Of a stretch of DNA of 64,000 nt, positions 33,272 through 42,066 are shown in pieces. Both the position numbers and the translations under genes were made by a program. Each line of letters begins with the position of its first letter. Positions within the stretch are counted from its first letter, which is position 1. Source of the DNA: Solidesulfovibrio fructosivorans JJ] (GTDB taxonomy: Bacteria; Desulfobacterota; Desulfovibrionia; Desulfovibrionales; Desulfovibrionaceae); NCBI RefSeq assembly GCF_000179555.1, contig NZ_AECZ01000007.1:117799-181798 (forward strand). The letters are read 5' to 3'. The notes beneath the pieces were generated by a model that saw only the letters and a list, made by a program, of their open reading frames with translations, did not search any database and was not told the origin of the DNA.

Positions 33272-34813
33272 TTAAGCCCGGATCTTGCGCCGCAGCCGGC
33301 GGCGCGCGAAATCCGTCAGCAGCCGGGCTTCCTCGACCCGCAGCAGCGAGGCGAGCCCCATGTAGGCCACGGCCCAGACGAGGATGAGCGCCAGGGCCAG
33401 AAGCGGCCAGCCGGCCGTGGTGTACGCTCCAAGTCCCACGCCGCAGCTTAAGAGCGCCCCGATGACGGTCGTGCGTCCGGGCCGAAACCAGGAGCCGCCC
33501 AGGCGCTTGCGTAAAATGACGCCAAGGACCGCCACGTTGACCCAGGACGAGATGGACGTGGCCAGGGCCAGTCCGACATGGGCCGTCGGGCCCATGAGGG
33601 CCAGGCCGGCGATGACGTAGACCACCAGACATACGGCGGCGGTGATGGCCGGGGTGCGGGTGTCGGTCAGGGCGAAGTAGGCGGAGTAGAGCGGCCGCAC
33701 GCAGGCGAAGGCGGGCAGGCCCACGCCGTAGGCCACGAGCGCCGCCGCTGTGGCGGACACGGCATGGGGCCCGAAGGCGCCCCGGCCGAAGAGGATGTGC
33801 ACCATGGGCTCGGCCAGGGCGATGAGTCCGGCCGCCGCCGGAAGGCAGATGAAAAGGGTCAGCCGCAACGAGGCGTTGAGCGTTTCCGTGAATTCCCCGG
33901 TTTGGCCGCTCGAGGCCAGCTTGGACAGGCTCGGCAGCGCCACCGTGCCCACGGCCACGCCGAAAACGCCCAGGGGAAACTGCACCAGCCGGTCGGCGTA
34001 GTAGAGGTAGGAGATGCTGCCGGTGGGGAGATAGGAGGCGAGCAGGGTGCCGATCACGATGTTGAGTTGGTAGACCGCCGCGCCGAAGGCTGTTGGCAGC
34101 ATGAGCAGGCCCATGCGGATCACGCCTTTATCCTTGAGCGACCAGGGGCCGCGCCAGGAAAAGCCGTACTTGCGCATTTGCGGCTGCTGCATGAGCACCT
34201 GGCCGAATCCGCCGACGACCACGGCCCAGGCCAGCGTATGCGGCACGTTGAGCCCGAAAAGCCAGGCCACGCCCGCGCCGAGGATGATGATGGTATTGAG
34301 TTCCGAGGTGGCCAGCGCCGGGGCCAGGAAGTGGCCGAAGGAATTGAGCACGCCCATGCACAAGGCCACGGCCGAGATCTCGATGATGTAGGGGAAGACG
34401 ATGCGTGTAAGCTCCACCGTCAGGTCGAAAAGGGCCGGATCATCGGCAAAGCCCGGGGTGATGAGATGCGTGAGCGGCCTGGCGAAGAGGATGGCGAGCG
34501 TGGTCAGCACGCCGAGAATGATGAGCAGCCAGACCATGGCCGCGCGCGGCATGGCAAAGGCCCGCTCGTCGCCTACCTCCTCGCGCAGCCGGGTGAAGAC
34601 AGGGACGAAGGCCATGGTCATGGAACCTTCGGCGAAAAGCCGGCGCATCATGTTGGGGAGCCGGTAGGCCACGTAGAAGGCGTCGGCGGAGACGCCGGCC
34701 CCGAGCACGTAGGCCAGGATCATGTCGCGGAAAAAACCCAGGATGCGGGAGAGGAGCGTCGCGCCGCCGACGATGGAGGCGTCCTTGGCGATCTGTCTGA
34801 CATGCTGCGGCAT
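33272..34813 (-). CDS. murJ: lipid II flippase MurJ
   Basis: A 513-residue polytopic protein of the MurJ/MviN family, which flips lipid II across the inner membrane for cell-wall synthesis. The N-terminal SRILGFFRDMILAYVLG and RLFAEGSMTMAFVPVF motifs are diagnostic. About 14 membrane helices follow, with the conserved YYADRLVQFPLGVFGVAVGTVALP segment. Start ATG 34813 follows AAGGGAAG; the gene lies 12 nt after mutM. Confidence 0.95.
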   Translation of the reverse strand: MPQHVRQIAKDASIVGGATLLSRILGFFRDMILAYVLGAGVSADAFYVAYRLPNMMRRLFAEGSMTMAFVPVFTRLREEVGDERAFAMPRAAMVWLLIILGVLTTLAILFARPLTHLITPGFADDPALFDLTVELTRIVFPYIIEISAVALCMGVLNSFGHFLAPALATSELNTIIILGAGVAWLFGLNVPHTLAWAVVVGGFGQVLMQQPQMRKYGFSWRGPWSLKDKGVIRMGLLMLPTAFGAAVYQLNIVIGTLLASYLPTGSISYLYYADRLVQFPLGVFGVAVGTVALPSLSKLASSGQTGEFTETLNASLRLTLFICLPAAAGLIALAEPMVHILFGRGAFGPHAVSATAAALVAYGVGLPAFACVRPLYSAYFALTDTRTPAITAAVCLVVYVIAGLALMGPTAHVGLALATSISSWVNVAVLGVILRKRLGGSWFRPGRTTVIGALLSCGVGLGAYTTAGWPLLALALILVWAVAYMGLASLLRVEEARLLTDFARRRLRRKIRA

Positions 34814-34825
34814 GACTTCCCTTAC

Positions 34826-35671
34826 TTATTTTTGGCAGGTGGGGCAAAACGTGGAGGTGCGCCCGGCGACCTTGACCGCGACGAGTTTCGTGCCGCAATC
34901 CGGGCAAGGCTCGCCGGCCTTGCCGTAGACGGCGAACTCGTTTTGGAAGCCGCCCTCCACTCCATCGGGCGTGCGGTAATCGCGGATGGTGCTGCCGCCG
35001 GCGGCGATGGCCCGGGCGATGACGGCCTGGATCGCGGCCAGCAGCTTTTCGGCCCGGCTTGGGGAGATGTCCCCGGCCCGGGTTTCGGGATGGATGCCGG
35101 CGGCGTGAAGCGACTCGTCGGCGTAGATGTTGCCGATGCCGGCAATGACCGTCTGGTCGAGGAGCACCGCCTTGATGCGCGTGGATCGCCTGGACAGGGC
35201 GGTTGTGAAGGCCTCTGGCGTCATGTCCCAGGGCTCGGGACCGAGAGAGGCGTAAAAATCCCAGGCGGCGAGTCCCTCGGGCGAGAACAGCCGGGCCGTG
35301 CCGAAACGGCGCAGGTCCGAAAACACCAGGGCCTGGCCGTCATTGAGGTCGACCAGCAGCCGGGCCCGCTCCGGAACGGGGGCGTCCGCCGAAGCGATAT
35401 GAAACCGTCCGGTCATCTTGAGGTGAAAAGCGAGCACGGCGGCCGCGTCGCCGGCGACTTCAGGCCTTGGGCCCAGGCGCACCAGCAACAGCTTGGCCCG
35501 GCGGTCCACGGTCGTGATCGGCCGGCCGACAAGATTTTTGGCAAAGGCCGCCTTGGTCCGGGGGCCGGCCAGGACCTTGGGGTCGGGCACGACAAGCCCC
35601 GTGACGGCGCGGCCCGTAAGCCCCGGGGCCAGGGCGCGGGCAATGGTTTCCACCTCGGGCAGTTCGGGCAT
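34826..35671 (-). CDS. mutM: formamidopyrimidine-DNA glycosylase
   Basis: Bifunctional glycosylase/AP lyase for 8-oxoguanine. The 281-residue protein begins MPELPEVET, giving the catalytic Pro2 and Glu3. It also has HLKMTGRF (catalytic Lys), GIGNIYADESL (helix-two-turn-helix) and the C-terminal zinc finger CPDCG...FCPTCQ. Start is 4 nt after the upstream lipoprotein gene, indicating coupling. Confidence 0.96.
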   Translation of the reverse strand: MPELPEVETIARALAPGLTGRAVTGLVVPDPKVLAGPRTKAAFAKNLVGRPITTVDRRAKLLLVRLGPRPEVAGDAAAVLAFHLKMTGRFHIASADAPVPERARLLVDLNDGQALVFSDLRRFGTARLFSPEGLAAWDFYASLGPEPWDMTPEAFTTALSRRSTRIKAVLLDQTVIAGIGNIYADESLHAAGIHPETRAGDISPSRAEKLLAAIQAVIARAIAAGGSTIRDYRTPDGVEGGFQNEFAVYGKAGEPCPDCGTKLVAVKVAGRTSTFCPTCQK

Positions 35672-35675
35672 GGGC

Positions 35676-36896
35676 TTACTTCTTGGCGGCGGCGGGCATC
35701 TTCAGGGGGATGGCGATGTCGATGGTCTCGCCGGCCCGAGAGACGGTGAGCGTGAGCGGCTTTCCGGCCGCAATCGCTTCCATGGCGGCGGTGTGGAGCA
35801 CGGAGAGCGCGGTCGCTTCGTGGCCCCCGGCGGCGGTGACGGCGTCGCCCGGCAAAAGGCCGGCCTTGGCGGCGGGGGAACCGGGAGCGATGGCGGTCAC
35901 GAGCAGCGGCGCGGGCTTTTCACCGGCGGCCGGCTCCTCCCGTGACAGCGTCATGCCGAGCCGGCTGCGGTGCACGGCCGGGCAGGAAAAAAAAGTCTGG
36001 GCGAGGTCGGCTTCTGGCTTTTCGCCGCCGCGCCAGGGCATGACGGTTGCGATCGTGGCCCCGGGATCGAGTTCGGCCAGGCGGCGGGCAATGCCCCAGC
36101 CGCGCTCCACATGGCCGCCGCCGGCGATGATAACCACCGGCCGCTTGCTTGCGGCATGGGCGTACAGGGCCCGGGAGGCCATCTGCGTGTCCCAAAGCGA
36201 CTGGACGGTTATGAAATCGGCGAAGCGGTCGCGGCCGTCGGTTTTTTTCTTGCCGGCCTTGATCATTTTTTCGAGCCTGGCGGCGTGTTCGTCGTAAACC
36301 GCGCGCAGTTCCTGCACCTGGGCCGGGTCGGGAGGCACAATGGTTCCGGGCAAGGCGGCCCGTTCGCTCGGGGTGAGGTTGTCCAGGCCCTTTTGGCCGA
36401 CTTTGCGGGCCAGTCCCCGGGGGGCGTTCAAGGCGAAGACCGGCAGGCGGTATTGCCGGGCGGCCGCGAAAATCGGTTCGTAGAGCGCGAAATCGTAGCC
36501 CCAGGTCTTTTTCCAATCGAGGGCCCGGGGCAGGTCGGCCACGGCCAGCTTTCCGGCGCTGAAGGCATCGAGGACGGGCTGGGTCTCGACGGGCAGCATT
36601 TCCAGGCCGATGGCCGGACGCACGCCGGCGGCGACGAGGCGGCGAATGAGCTCCGCCTGGGCCAGGTGATCGCAGGGATTGGGATGCTCCTCGCCGGCCA
36701 GGATGTAATCGGCCGAGAGAAATGTGGCCGTAAACTCCCGGGGTGAAAGCGGCGCGCCCAAGGCGCCGACCAGGGTCTCCGGAGCGACATGGCCCGGGGC
36801 CATGGGAACCGGGACGTTTTTTCCGGCGCAGCCGGCCAGGAGGAGTGAAGAGAAGAGGAAAAAGACAGGAAGATGCGAGAGGGGAAACCCCTTCAA
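35676..36896 (-). CDS. ChaN-like lipoprotein with C-terminal PDZ domain
   Basis: About 406 residues. Lipobox LLLAGC near residue 22, then a ChaN/haem-binding uptake-type domain (ILAGEEHPNPCDH, GLEMLPVETQ, VVIIAGGGHVERGWG). A C-terminal PDZ domain follows from about residue 310 (VTAIAPGSPAAKAGLLPGDAV). The only start giving a proper lipoprotein signal is TTG 36896 (MKGFPLSHLPVFFLF), preceded by GGAG 6 nt upstream. That start lies inside a family B repeat, so the signal sequence is partly repeat-derived. ChaN family members bind haem; iron acquisition is inferred. Confidence 0.82.
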   Translation of the reverse strand: MKGFPLSHLPVFFLFSSLLLAGCAGKNVPVPMAPGHVAPETLVGALGAPLSPREFTATFLSADYILAGEEHPNPCDHLAQAELIRRLVAAGVRPAIGLEMLPVETQPVLDAFSAGKLAVADLPRALDWKKTWGYDFALYEPIFAAARQYRLPVFALNAPRGLARKVGQKGLDNLTPSERAALPGTIVPPDPAQVQELRAVYDEHAARLEKMIKAGKKKTDGRDRFADFITVQSLWDTQMASRALYAHAASKRPVVIIAGGGHVERGWGIARRLAELDPGATIATVMPWRGGEKPEADLAQTFFSCPAVHRSRLGMTLSREEPAAGEKPAPLLVTAIAPGSPAAKAGLLPGDAVTAAGGHEATALSVLHTAAMEAIAAGKPLTLTVSRAGETIDIAIPLKMPAAAKK

Positions 36897-37036
36897 AAGG
36901 GTTCTCCCCTCTCGCGTTCTCCCCTTCCTAAAGTTTATGGCGGTGAGGGTAGTTATGCGTAACATCCCATTACTATTGAAAGTCATTGAAAAGGGGGTCC
37001 GGGGGAAAACTTTTCTTCAGAAAAGTTTTCCCCCGG
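36872..37036. repeat. composite B-A intergenic repeat, copy 2
   Basis: Family B hairpin 36875-36915 (GCGAGAGGGG arms), then CGTTCTCCCCTTCCTAAAG, a variable spacer, ATTGAAAGTCATTGAAAAGGGGG and a family A hairpin 36999-37036 (CCGGGGGAAAACTTTTC arms). It lies between the PaaK-like gene and the ChaN-like gene, both minus strand, and overlaps the start of the latter. Confidence 0.8.
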
Positions 37037-37045
37037 TTTTTTTCC

Positions 37046-38311
37046 CTAATCCCACTTGCGCTTGTCCTCGATGGGCCGGATCTGCGGCGGCAGGGTGCCG
37101 GGCGCGACGACGGTCAGCGACGGACGCAGTTTGATCTTTTCCCGGAACTTGTGAAGCAGGTCTTCTTCGCGCTTGAAGTTGGAAGCCTCGACGATGAGGT
37201 TCATTTCGTCGATGCCGCCAGGGTTGGTGACCTCGATCTGCCAGCGCTTGATTTCCTCGAACCGGGTGATGACCTGTTCGACCTGGTGCGGGTAGACGAA
37301 CATGCCCTTGATGCGGGCGGTGGTGTCCACGCGGCCGACGATGGAACCCAGGCGCGGCGAGGTGCGGCCGCAGGGGCAGGGGGCGCGCTCGATGTAGGAC
37401 AGGTCGCCGGTGGCCAGGCGAATGAGCGGATAGGTCTTGTTGAAGGCCGTGACCACGATCTCGCCCACCTCGCCGTCCTTGAGCGGAATGCCGGTGTCGG
37501 GGTGGCAGATCTCGACAAAGGCGCGGTTGGCGATGTGCAGGCCCGTCTTGTGGAAGCATTCGTAGCCCACGCAGCCGACGTCGGCCGTGCCGTAGCCCTG
37601 GCGCATGATGATGTCGAACTTCTTTTCCAGGTTGGAGCGCAGCTTCTCGGAAAACTTCTCGCCCGTGACGAAGGCCACTTCCAGGTAGAGGTCCTTGCGC
37701 AGGTTGAGGCCCATCTCCTCGCCCTTCTGGGCCAGGTGCATGAGGTAGCTCGGCGTGCCCACGTAGCCTGTGGCGCGCAGTTTCTGCATGATCTCGAGCT
37801 GGGTGGTGGAGTTGCCCGGACCAGCCGGCACCACGGCGCAACCGAGGTTTTTCAGCGGTTCCTCGAACATGAGCCCGGCCGGGGTCAGGTGGTAGTTGAA
37901 GGTGACCTGGACGAGGTCGCCGGAACGGAAGCCGCTGGCGTAGAAGCCCTCGGTCCAGCCCCAGTAGTCGTCCTCGCGATCCTCGGGGTCGAAGATGGGG
38001 CCCGGGGACAGGAAGATGCGGCGCAGCTCGCCCATGTCCTTGGTGAGAAGCCCGCCCAGGCGGGGCCCCATGGACTGGAGGAAGATGAGCTCTTTTTTCT
38101 TGAGAATGGGGATGTGCTTGAGGTCCGAGAGGGTCTTGAACTTTGACGCCTGGAACTGGGCGCGGTCAAAACGTTTCTTGACGTCCTCGGAATAACGGTA
38201 GGCGTACGAAAGCAGGTCCTTGATCTGGATCTGGTAGTATTGCCGGCGTTCGGATTCGTCGAGCACTTCCCGGCGGGAATAGATGCCCTCGGTACGGTCC
38301 TTTCGGGTCAT
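37046..38311 (-). CDS. PaaK-like acyl/aryl-CoA ligase (AMP-forming family)
   Basis: A 421-residue adenylate-forming enzyme of the phenylacetate-CoA ligase family. GYGTADVGCVGYEC (ATP site region), GEIVVTAFN, YPLIRLATGDLS, the Cys-rich CPCGRTSPRLGSIVGRVD and GMFVYPHQVE are visible. The usual Ser/Thr/Gly-rich P-loop near residue 100 is weak: in place of SSGTTGKP there is FLSPGPIFDPEDRED. It may thus adenylate a different acid than PaaK at 57342 or be less active. It is third in the trmI-kinase-ligase minus-strand series. Confidence 0.82.
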   Translation of the reverse strand: MTRKDRTEGIYSRREVLDESERRQYYQIQIKDLLSYAYRYSEDVKKRFDRAQFQASKFKTLSDLKHIPILKKKELIFLQSMGPRLGGLLTKDMGELRRIFLSPGPIFDPEDREDDYWGWTEGFYASGFRSGDLVQVTFNYHLTPAGLMFEEPLKNLGCAVVPAGPGNSTTQLEIMQKLRATGYVGTPSYLMHLAQKGEEMGLNLRKDLYLEVAFVTGEKFSEKLRSNLEKKFDIIMRQGYGTADVGCVGYECFHKTGLHIANRAFVEICHPDTGIPLKDGEVGEIVVTAFNKTYPLIRLATGDLSYIERAPCPCGRTSPRLGSIVGRVDTTARIKGMFVYPHQVEQVITRFEEIKRWQIEVTNPGGIDEMNLIVEASNFKREEDLLHKFREKIKLRPSLTVVAPGTLPPQIRPIEDKRKWD

Positions 38312-38368
38312 GACAGATCTCCTTATGAAGGCGAAATCCCGAGGCGGGAAAAAGGAAGGCTTTATAGC

Positions 38369-40018
38369 CTAGGCGGCTGGAGATTTCAAGCGATCCGTTC
38401 CACGGCATCCCGGCATGGCGCGTTCCACGACGGCAAGCAGGCTTTGGCGGGTCACGGGCTTGGTTATGGCGTCGGTGAGGCCGGCCTCGAGACAGCTTTG
38501 GAGGGCGGCGACAGCGGCCTGGGCGGACAGGCCGATGATGGGGATGTCGTCCGGCACGCCCTCGATTTCCCCGGAACGGATGCGCGCCATGCATTCCACT
38601 CCGGCTTGGCCCGCCATCTGGATGTCCAGGAGGATTATGTCCACCGTGCGGGTGGGCAGGATCTCCCGCAGCCTGGCGATGCTGTCGGCCAAGAGCACGA
38701 GATAGCCGCGATCCTCGAGGATGCGGCGCACGAGGAGCTGGCTTACGGGCTCGTTTTCGACATAGGCGATGACCGCGCCCTGGCAACGCAGGGGCGGCTG
38801 GGGGGGGAGGCCGGCGTCGGTCGAGTCCCGGTACGGCTCGGGGTGGCGGAAAACGGCCGTGAAGGAAAAGGCGCTTCCCTGGCCGGGCACGCTGCGAAGC
38901 CGCATGGCCCCGCCCATTTTTTCCACGATCTCCTTGGAGATGGACAGGCCGAGCCCTGTGGCGCCGTAGCGTTTGCTCAGAAAATTTTCCGCGATGGCGA
39001 AACGTTCGAAAATGATGCGTTGCTTGTCCGGGGGGATGCCGATGCCGGTGTCGACCACGGTGAACTGCAAGGTGGAGCTTTCCCCGTCGGTCGCCGTGGA
39101 CTGGCGGGAGATATGGACCGCCACCGAACCGTCGTTCGTGAACTTCACGGCGTTGCCGATGATGTTGAGCAGCACTTGCCGCAGCCGGGCCACGTCGCCG
39201 ACCAGGACTTCCGGGACGTCGGCGTCCACCACGACCGTGAACGTCAGACCGCGTCGCGACGCATCCTCGTCGCAGGCTTCGAGGAGGTCGGCCAGGCCCC
39301 GGCGCAATTCGAAAGGTTCCTCGGCCAGTTCCAGCCGGCCCATGGAGATGTTGGTCATCTCCAGCAGGTCGTTGACCACGCCGAGCAGTTGGTTGGAGGC
39401 GTCCATGGCCAGCTCCAGAAACTGGCGCTGCCTGGGTCCCATATCGCTCTGGAGCAGGAGGCTCAGCATCCCCATGATGCCGTTTAGGGGCGTGCGCAGT
39501 TCGTGGCTCATATTGGCCAGAAACGTCTGCTTGGCCGCGCCGGCCTTGGCGGCCGAACCAATGAACGAAGCGAATTCCCTGTAAAACGCCTTGAGCGTCG
39601 CGTGGCGGTCGGCCGGCACGCAGGGGACCTGGGCCAAGGCGGCGTCGGCGGCGGTGGAACGCCCGCGCAGGCTCTCCCGGTCCGCGGCATGCAGGAAATA
39701 CGGCCCCATGGTGAGCACGCCCGTACGCTCGTCGCTCAGGGGCACGGCGAACCGCCGCACCGTCATCCCGAGGGGACAGGCAGAGGCGGGTTGCCCGCCG
39801 TCCAAGGGAATTCGCTCCGGGTGCAGCAGCAGGGGACAGGCTCCGCGCTCGGCGAACTCCCGATGCAGGATGGCATGGGCTTCCTGGCCGGGATCGGGCC
39901 AGACGGGGATGTCGGCCGCCGATTGGACGGCCACGGGGATGCCAAGCAACGATGACAGAGGATCGAGCAGGCGTTTGATGGACTGGGGCGGCTCGGCGCG
40001 GAGCACAATAGGGGGCAT
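38369..40018 (-). CDS. hybrid sensor histidine kinase with PocR-like sensor and receiver
   Basis: About 549 residues. The N-terminal 150 residues look like a PocR-type sensor (Cys-containing [26 protein letters not shown]). HisKA follows with phospho-His in [15 protein letters not shown], then HATPase with NAVKF, DTGIGI and GATGLGLSI. The receiver has Asp in IILLDIQM and Lys in ITKP, but its acidic pocket reads VENEP rather than E/D-D. No membrane segment, so a cytoplasmic kinase. Start ATG 40018 has no clear Shine-Dalgarno; an in-frame TTG at 40054 overlaps the trmI stop (TTGA). Confidence 0.85.
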   Translation of the reverse strand: MPPIVLRAEPPQSIKRLLDPLSSLLGIPVAVQSAADIPVWPDPGQEAHAILHREFAERGACPLLLHPERIPLDGGQPASACPLGMTVRRFAVPLSDERTGVLTMGPYFLHAADRESLRGRSTAADAALAQVPCVPADRHATLKAFYREFASFIGSAAKAGAAKQTFLANMSHELRTPLNGIMGMLSLLLQSDMGPRQRQFLELAMDASNQLLGVVNDLLEMTNISMGRLELAEEPFELRRGLADLLEACDEDASRRGLTFTVVVDADVPEVLVGDVARLRQVLLNIIGNAVKFTNDGSVAVHISRQSTATDGESSTLQFTVVDTGIGIPPDKQRIIFERFAIAENFLSKRYGATGLGLSISKEIVEKMGGAMRLRSVPGQGSAFSFTAVFRHPEPYRDSTDAGLPPQPPLRCQGAVIAYVENEPVSQLLVRRILEDRGYLVLLADSIARLREILPTRTVDIILLDIQMAGQAGVECMARIRSGEIEGVPDDIPIIGLSAQAAVAALQSCLEAGLTDAITKPVTRQSLLAVVERAMPGCRGTDRLKSPAA

Positions 40019-40050
40019 GGTATGTGTCTTAGCTGTTGGCACCGCCGAGG

Positions 40051-40944
40051 TCAATCGTCAGCGACGGTTTCAGTGGTTGCCGCGTCCTGCGGGTCGGGCG
40101 TCCAGCCCTCCGGCACGGCCGGCAGCGGCTGGGGGCGTTTGTAGGCCTCGCGGCCGCCATGGCGCGCGAAGACCAGGAACCCCGTGTGGGCCACCATGCG
40201 GTCCTCGGGCCGCAGCCTGTCGGGGACGGGCTTGTAATGGCGCACAAGGATTTCGAGGACCTCGACGTCATCGAACGGGGAATGTTCCAGGGCGCGCAGG
40301 AGATCGCTGATCTGGTTGGTCGTGGGCAGTAAAAAGCCCACCGGCGCGCCCGGGCATACCACCTCGGCGGCGGCGTCAAGATAGTCCCATGGCGTGCGTA
40401 CGTCGAGAAAAAGCGCGTCCGCTCCCGAAGGATCGGTCAGCGGATTGCCGGGAATGTGACTTTCCGGGTAAAATCCGGTGCTGATGTCGTGACGAAACCG
40501 GCTGACACGGTCGGAAAGGCCCACGGCTTCGAGGTTTTCGCCGGAAAGTTCGTAGAATTCCGGACGCCGCTCGAAGGTGTAGACCCGGCCCGTCTCGCCC
40601 ACGAGCCAGGCCAGGGCCAGCGTCAGGCCGCCGGAGCCGCTGCCGGCCTCGATGACGCGCACCCCCGGCCCGATGCCCAATTTGAGCAGGACATAGCCGA
40701 TCTCCTTGGGGTACATGATCTGGGTGGAGCGTTTGACGCCCTTGACCAGATCGTAGGTCGACGGGCGCAGGATGCGAAACTGGTGGCCGAGGTGGGTCGT
40801 GACCGCGCCGCCGCAGCCCGCGGCCTCCACATCCGAAAACCGGATCATGCCTTCCTGGGTGTGCAGGATCATATCCGGCGTAAAACGCTTCAGATATCGC
40901 TTGCCCTTGGGAGAGACCAGAAGTATCAAATCGCCTTGTTTCAC
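40051..40944 (-). CDS. trmI: tRNA (adenine-N1-)-methyltransferase, TrmI family
   Basis: Forms m1A58 (m1A57/58 in archaeal relatives) in the T-loop of tRNAs. The product is 297 residues. SAM motif [38 protein letters not shown] and [15 protein letters not shown] fit TrmI. The N-terminus [18 protein letters not shown] matches the family OB-like domain. GTG 40944 is chosen because GGAG lies 6 nt upstream; ATG 40956 is the alternative. It is divergent from the radical SAM gene. Confidence 0.88.
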   Translation of the reverse strand: MKQGDLILLVSPKGKRYLKRFTPDMILHTQEGMIRFSDVEAAGCGGAVTTHLGHQFRILRPSTYDLVKGVKRSTQIMYPKEIGYVLLKLGIGPGVRVIEAGSGSGGLTLALAWLVGETGRVYTFERRPEFYELSGENLEAVGLSDRVSRFRHDISTGFYPESHIPGNPLTDPSGADALFLDVRTPWDYLDAAAEVVCPGAPVGFLLPTTNQISDLLRALEHSPFDDVEVLEILVRHYKPVPDRLRPEDRMVAHTGFLVFARHGGREAYKRPQPLPAVPEGWTPDPQDAATTETVADD

Positions 40945-41038
40945 GGTATGCTCCATATGCCGTAAGAGTCGATGGCCCTTGTCCACGCCCGGGGCTGCCC
41001 TGTCAAGATGCCTGCGACGCGACAAGGAGGATCGCGCC

Positions 41039-42013
41039 ACGAACGCACATCGCTTTATTTTCGGCCCGGTCCGCTCGGGCCGCCTCGGATTGTCGCTGGG
41101 GTTGGACCTGCTTGGCGCAAGAATTTGCACCTTCGACTGCCTCTATTGCGAGGTGGGGCCGACGGATGCCTTGACCGTCGCCCGCAAGCCCTACGTCCCG
41201 GCCGAACATCTTTTGGCGGAACTGGCGTCCGTCAAGGCGGCCGGTTGCGGCCCCCTCGACGCCGTCACCCTCGGCGGACTCGGCGAACCGACGCTCAATA
41301 CCGACTGCGCCGCGATCATCGCCGGGGCCAAGGAACTTTTCCCGGACGTGCCCGTCGCCGTGCTCACCAACTCGAGCCTGCTGTCCGACCCGCAGGTGCG
41401 CCGCGACATCGCCGGGGCCGACATTGTGTTGCCTTCCATGGATACGCTGGTCGCGGCCGAGTATCGCCGCGTCAACCGTCCCCATCCGTCCATGGACCTT
41501 GCCGCCATCCGCCGGGGCCTGCTTGATTTCCGCGCCGGGTTCGCCGGTCGGTTGTACCTGGAAATCCTGCTCCTGGCCGGCGGGAACGATTCGGAAGAAA
41601 ATCTGGAACTTTTGCGCGCGTTTTGCCGGGAGCTGGCCCCGGACCGGGTGGATGTGGTCACCATGTCCCGCCCGGGGGCCCATTTGGGCGCCGCGCCCGT
41701 CGTGCCCGAAGTCCTGGCCCGTTTCCGCCAGGCGCTCGGCGTCGCGGCCCCTTCGTCGGCCGAGGACGCGTCCGAAGGGCATGGGCCGGCCGCTTTGCGC
41801 GCCCGCGTTCCTGCCGCCGGGCGGACGGACGATCTCACGGCCCGCATCGCCGCGTCCGTCACCCGGCGTCCTCAGACGGCGAAGGGCATAAGCCTCGCCC
41901 TGGGACGGACGCTTGACGCCGTGCAGGCCGCCCTCGACGCCCTGGAGCGTGACGGGACGGTGCGCCGGGAGAGCGCGGGCGGGGAAATTTTTTACTCCGG
42001 CCAGGCCGGATAA
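41039..42013 (+). CDS. radical SAM protein with apparent ACG start
   Basis: A 324-residue radical SAM enzyme. The cluster motif CTFDCLYCEVG binds the 4Fe-4S cluster, LGGLGEPTL is the SAM-contact GGE-like region, and a C-terminal winged-helix-like segment follows (RPQTAKGISLALGRTLDAV). The family usually begins with HRFVFGPVPSRRLG-type sequence, here HRFIFGPVRSGRLG. The frame has no ATG/GTG/TTG in a suitable place. ACG 41039 lies 8 nt after a perfect AAGGAGG and gives MNAHRFIFGPV. Substrate unknown. Confidence 0.8.
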   Translation, partial: TNAHRFIFGPVRSGRLGLSLGLDLLGARICTFDCLYCEVGPTDALTVARKPYVPAEHLLAELASVKAAGCGPLDAVTLGGLGEPTLNTDCAAIIAGAKELFPDVPVAVLTNSSLLSDPQVRRDIAGADIVLPSMDTLVAAEYRRVNRPHPSMDLAAIRRGLLDFRAGFAGRLYLEILLLAGGNDSEENLELLRAFCRELAPDRVDVVTMSRPGAHLGAAPVVPEVLARFRQALGVAAPSSAEDASEGHGPAALRARVPAAGRTDDLTARIAASVTRRPQTAKGISLALGRTLDAVQAALDALERDGTVRRESAGGEIFYSGQAG

Positions 42014-42066
42014 TACCAAATTTCGCCCCGGCGGAGCGTCCGCCGGCGGCAGGGAGTTTTCATTCA

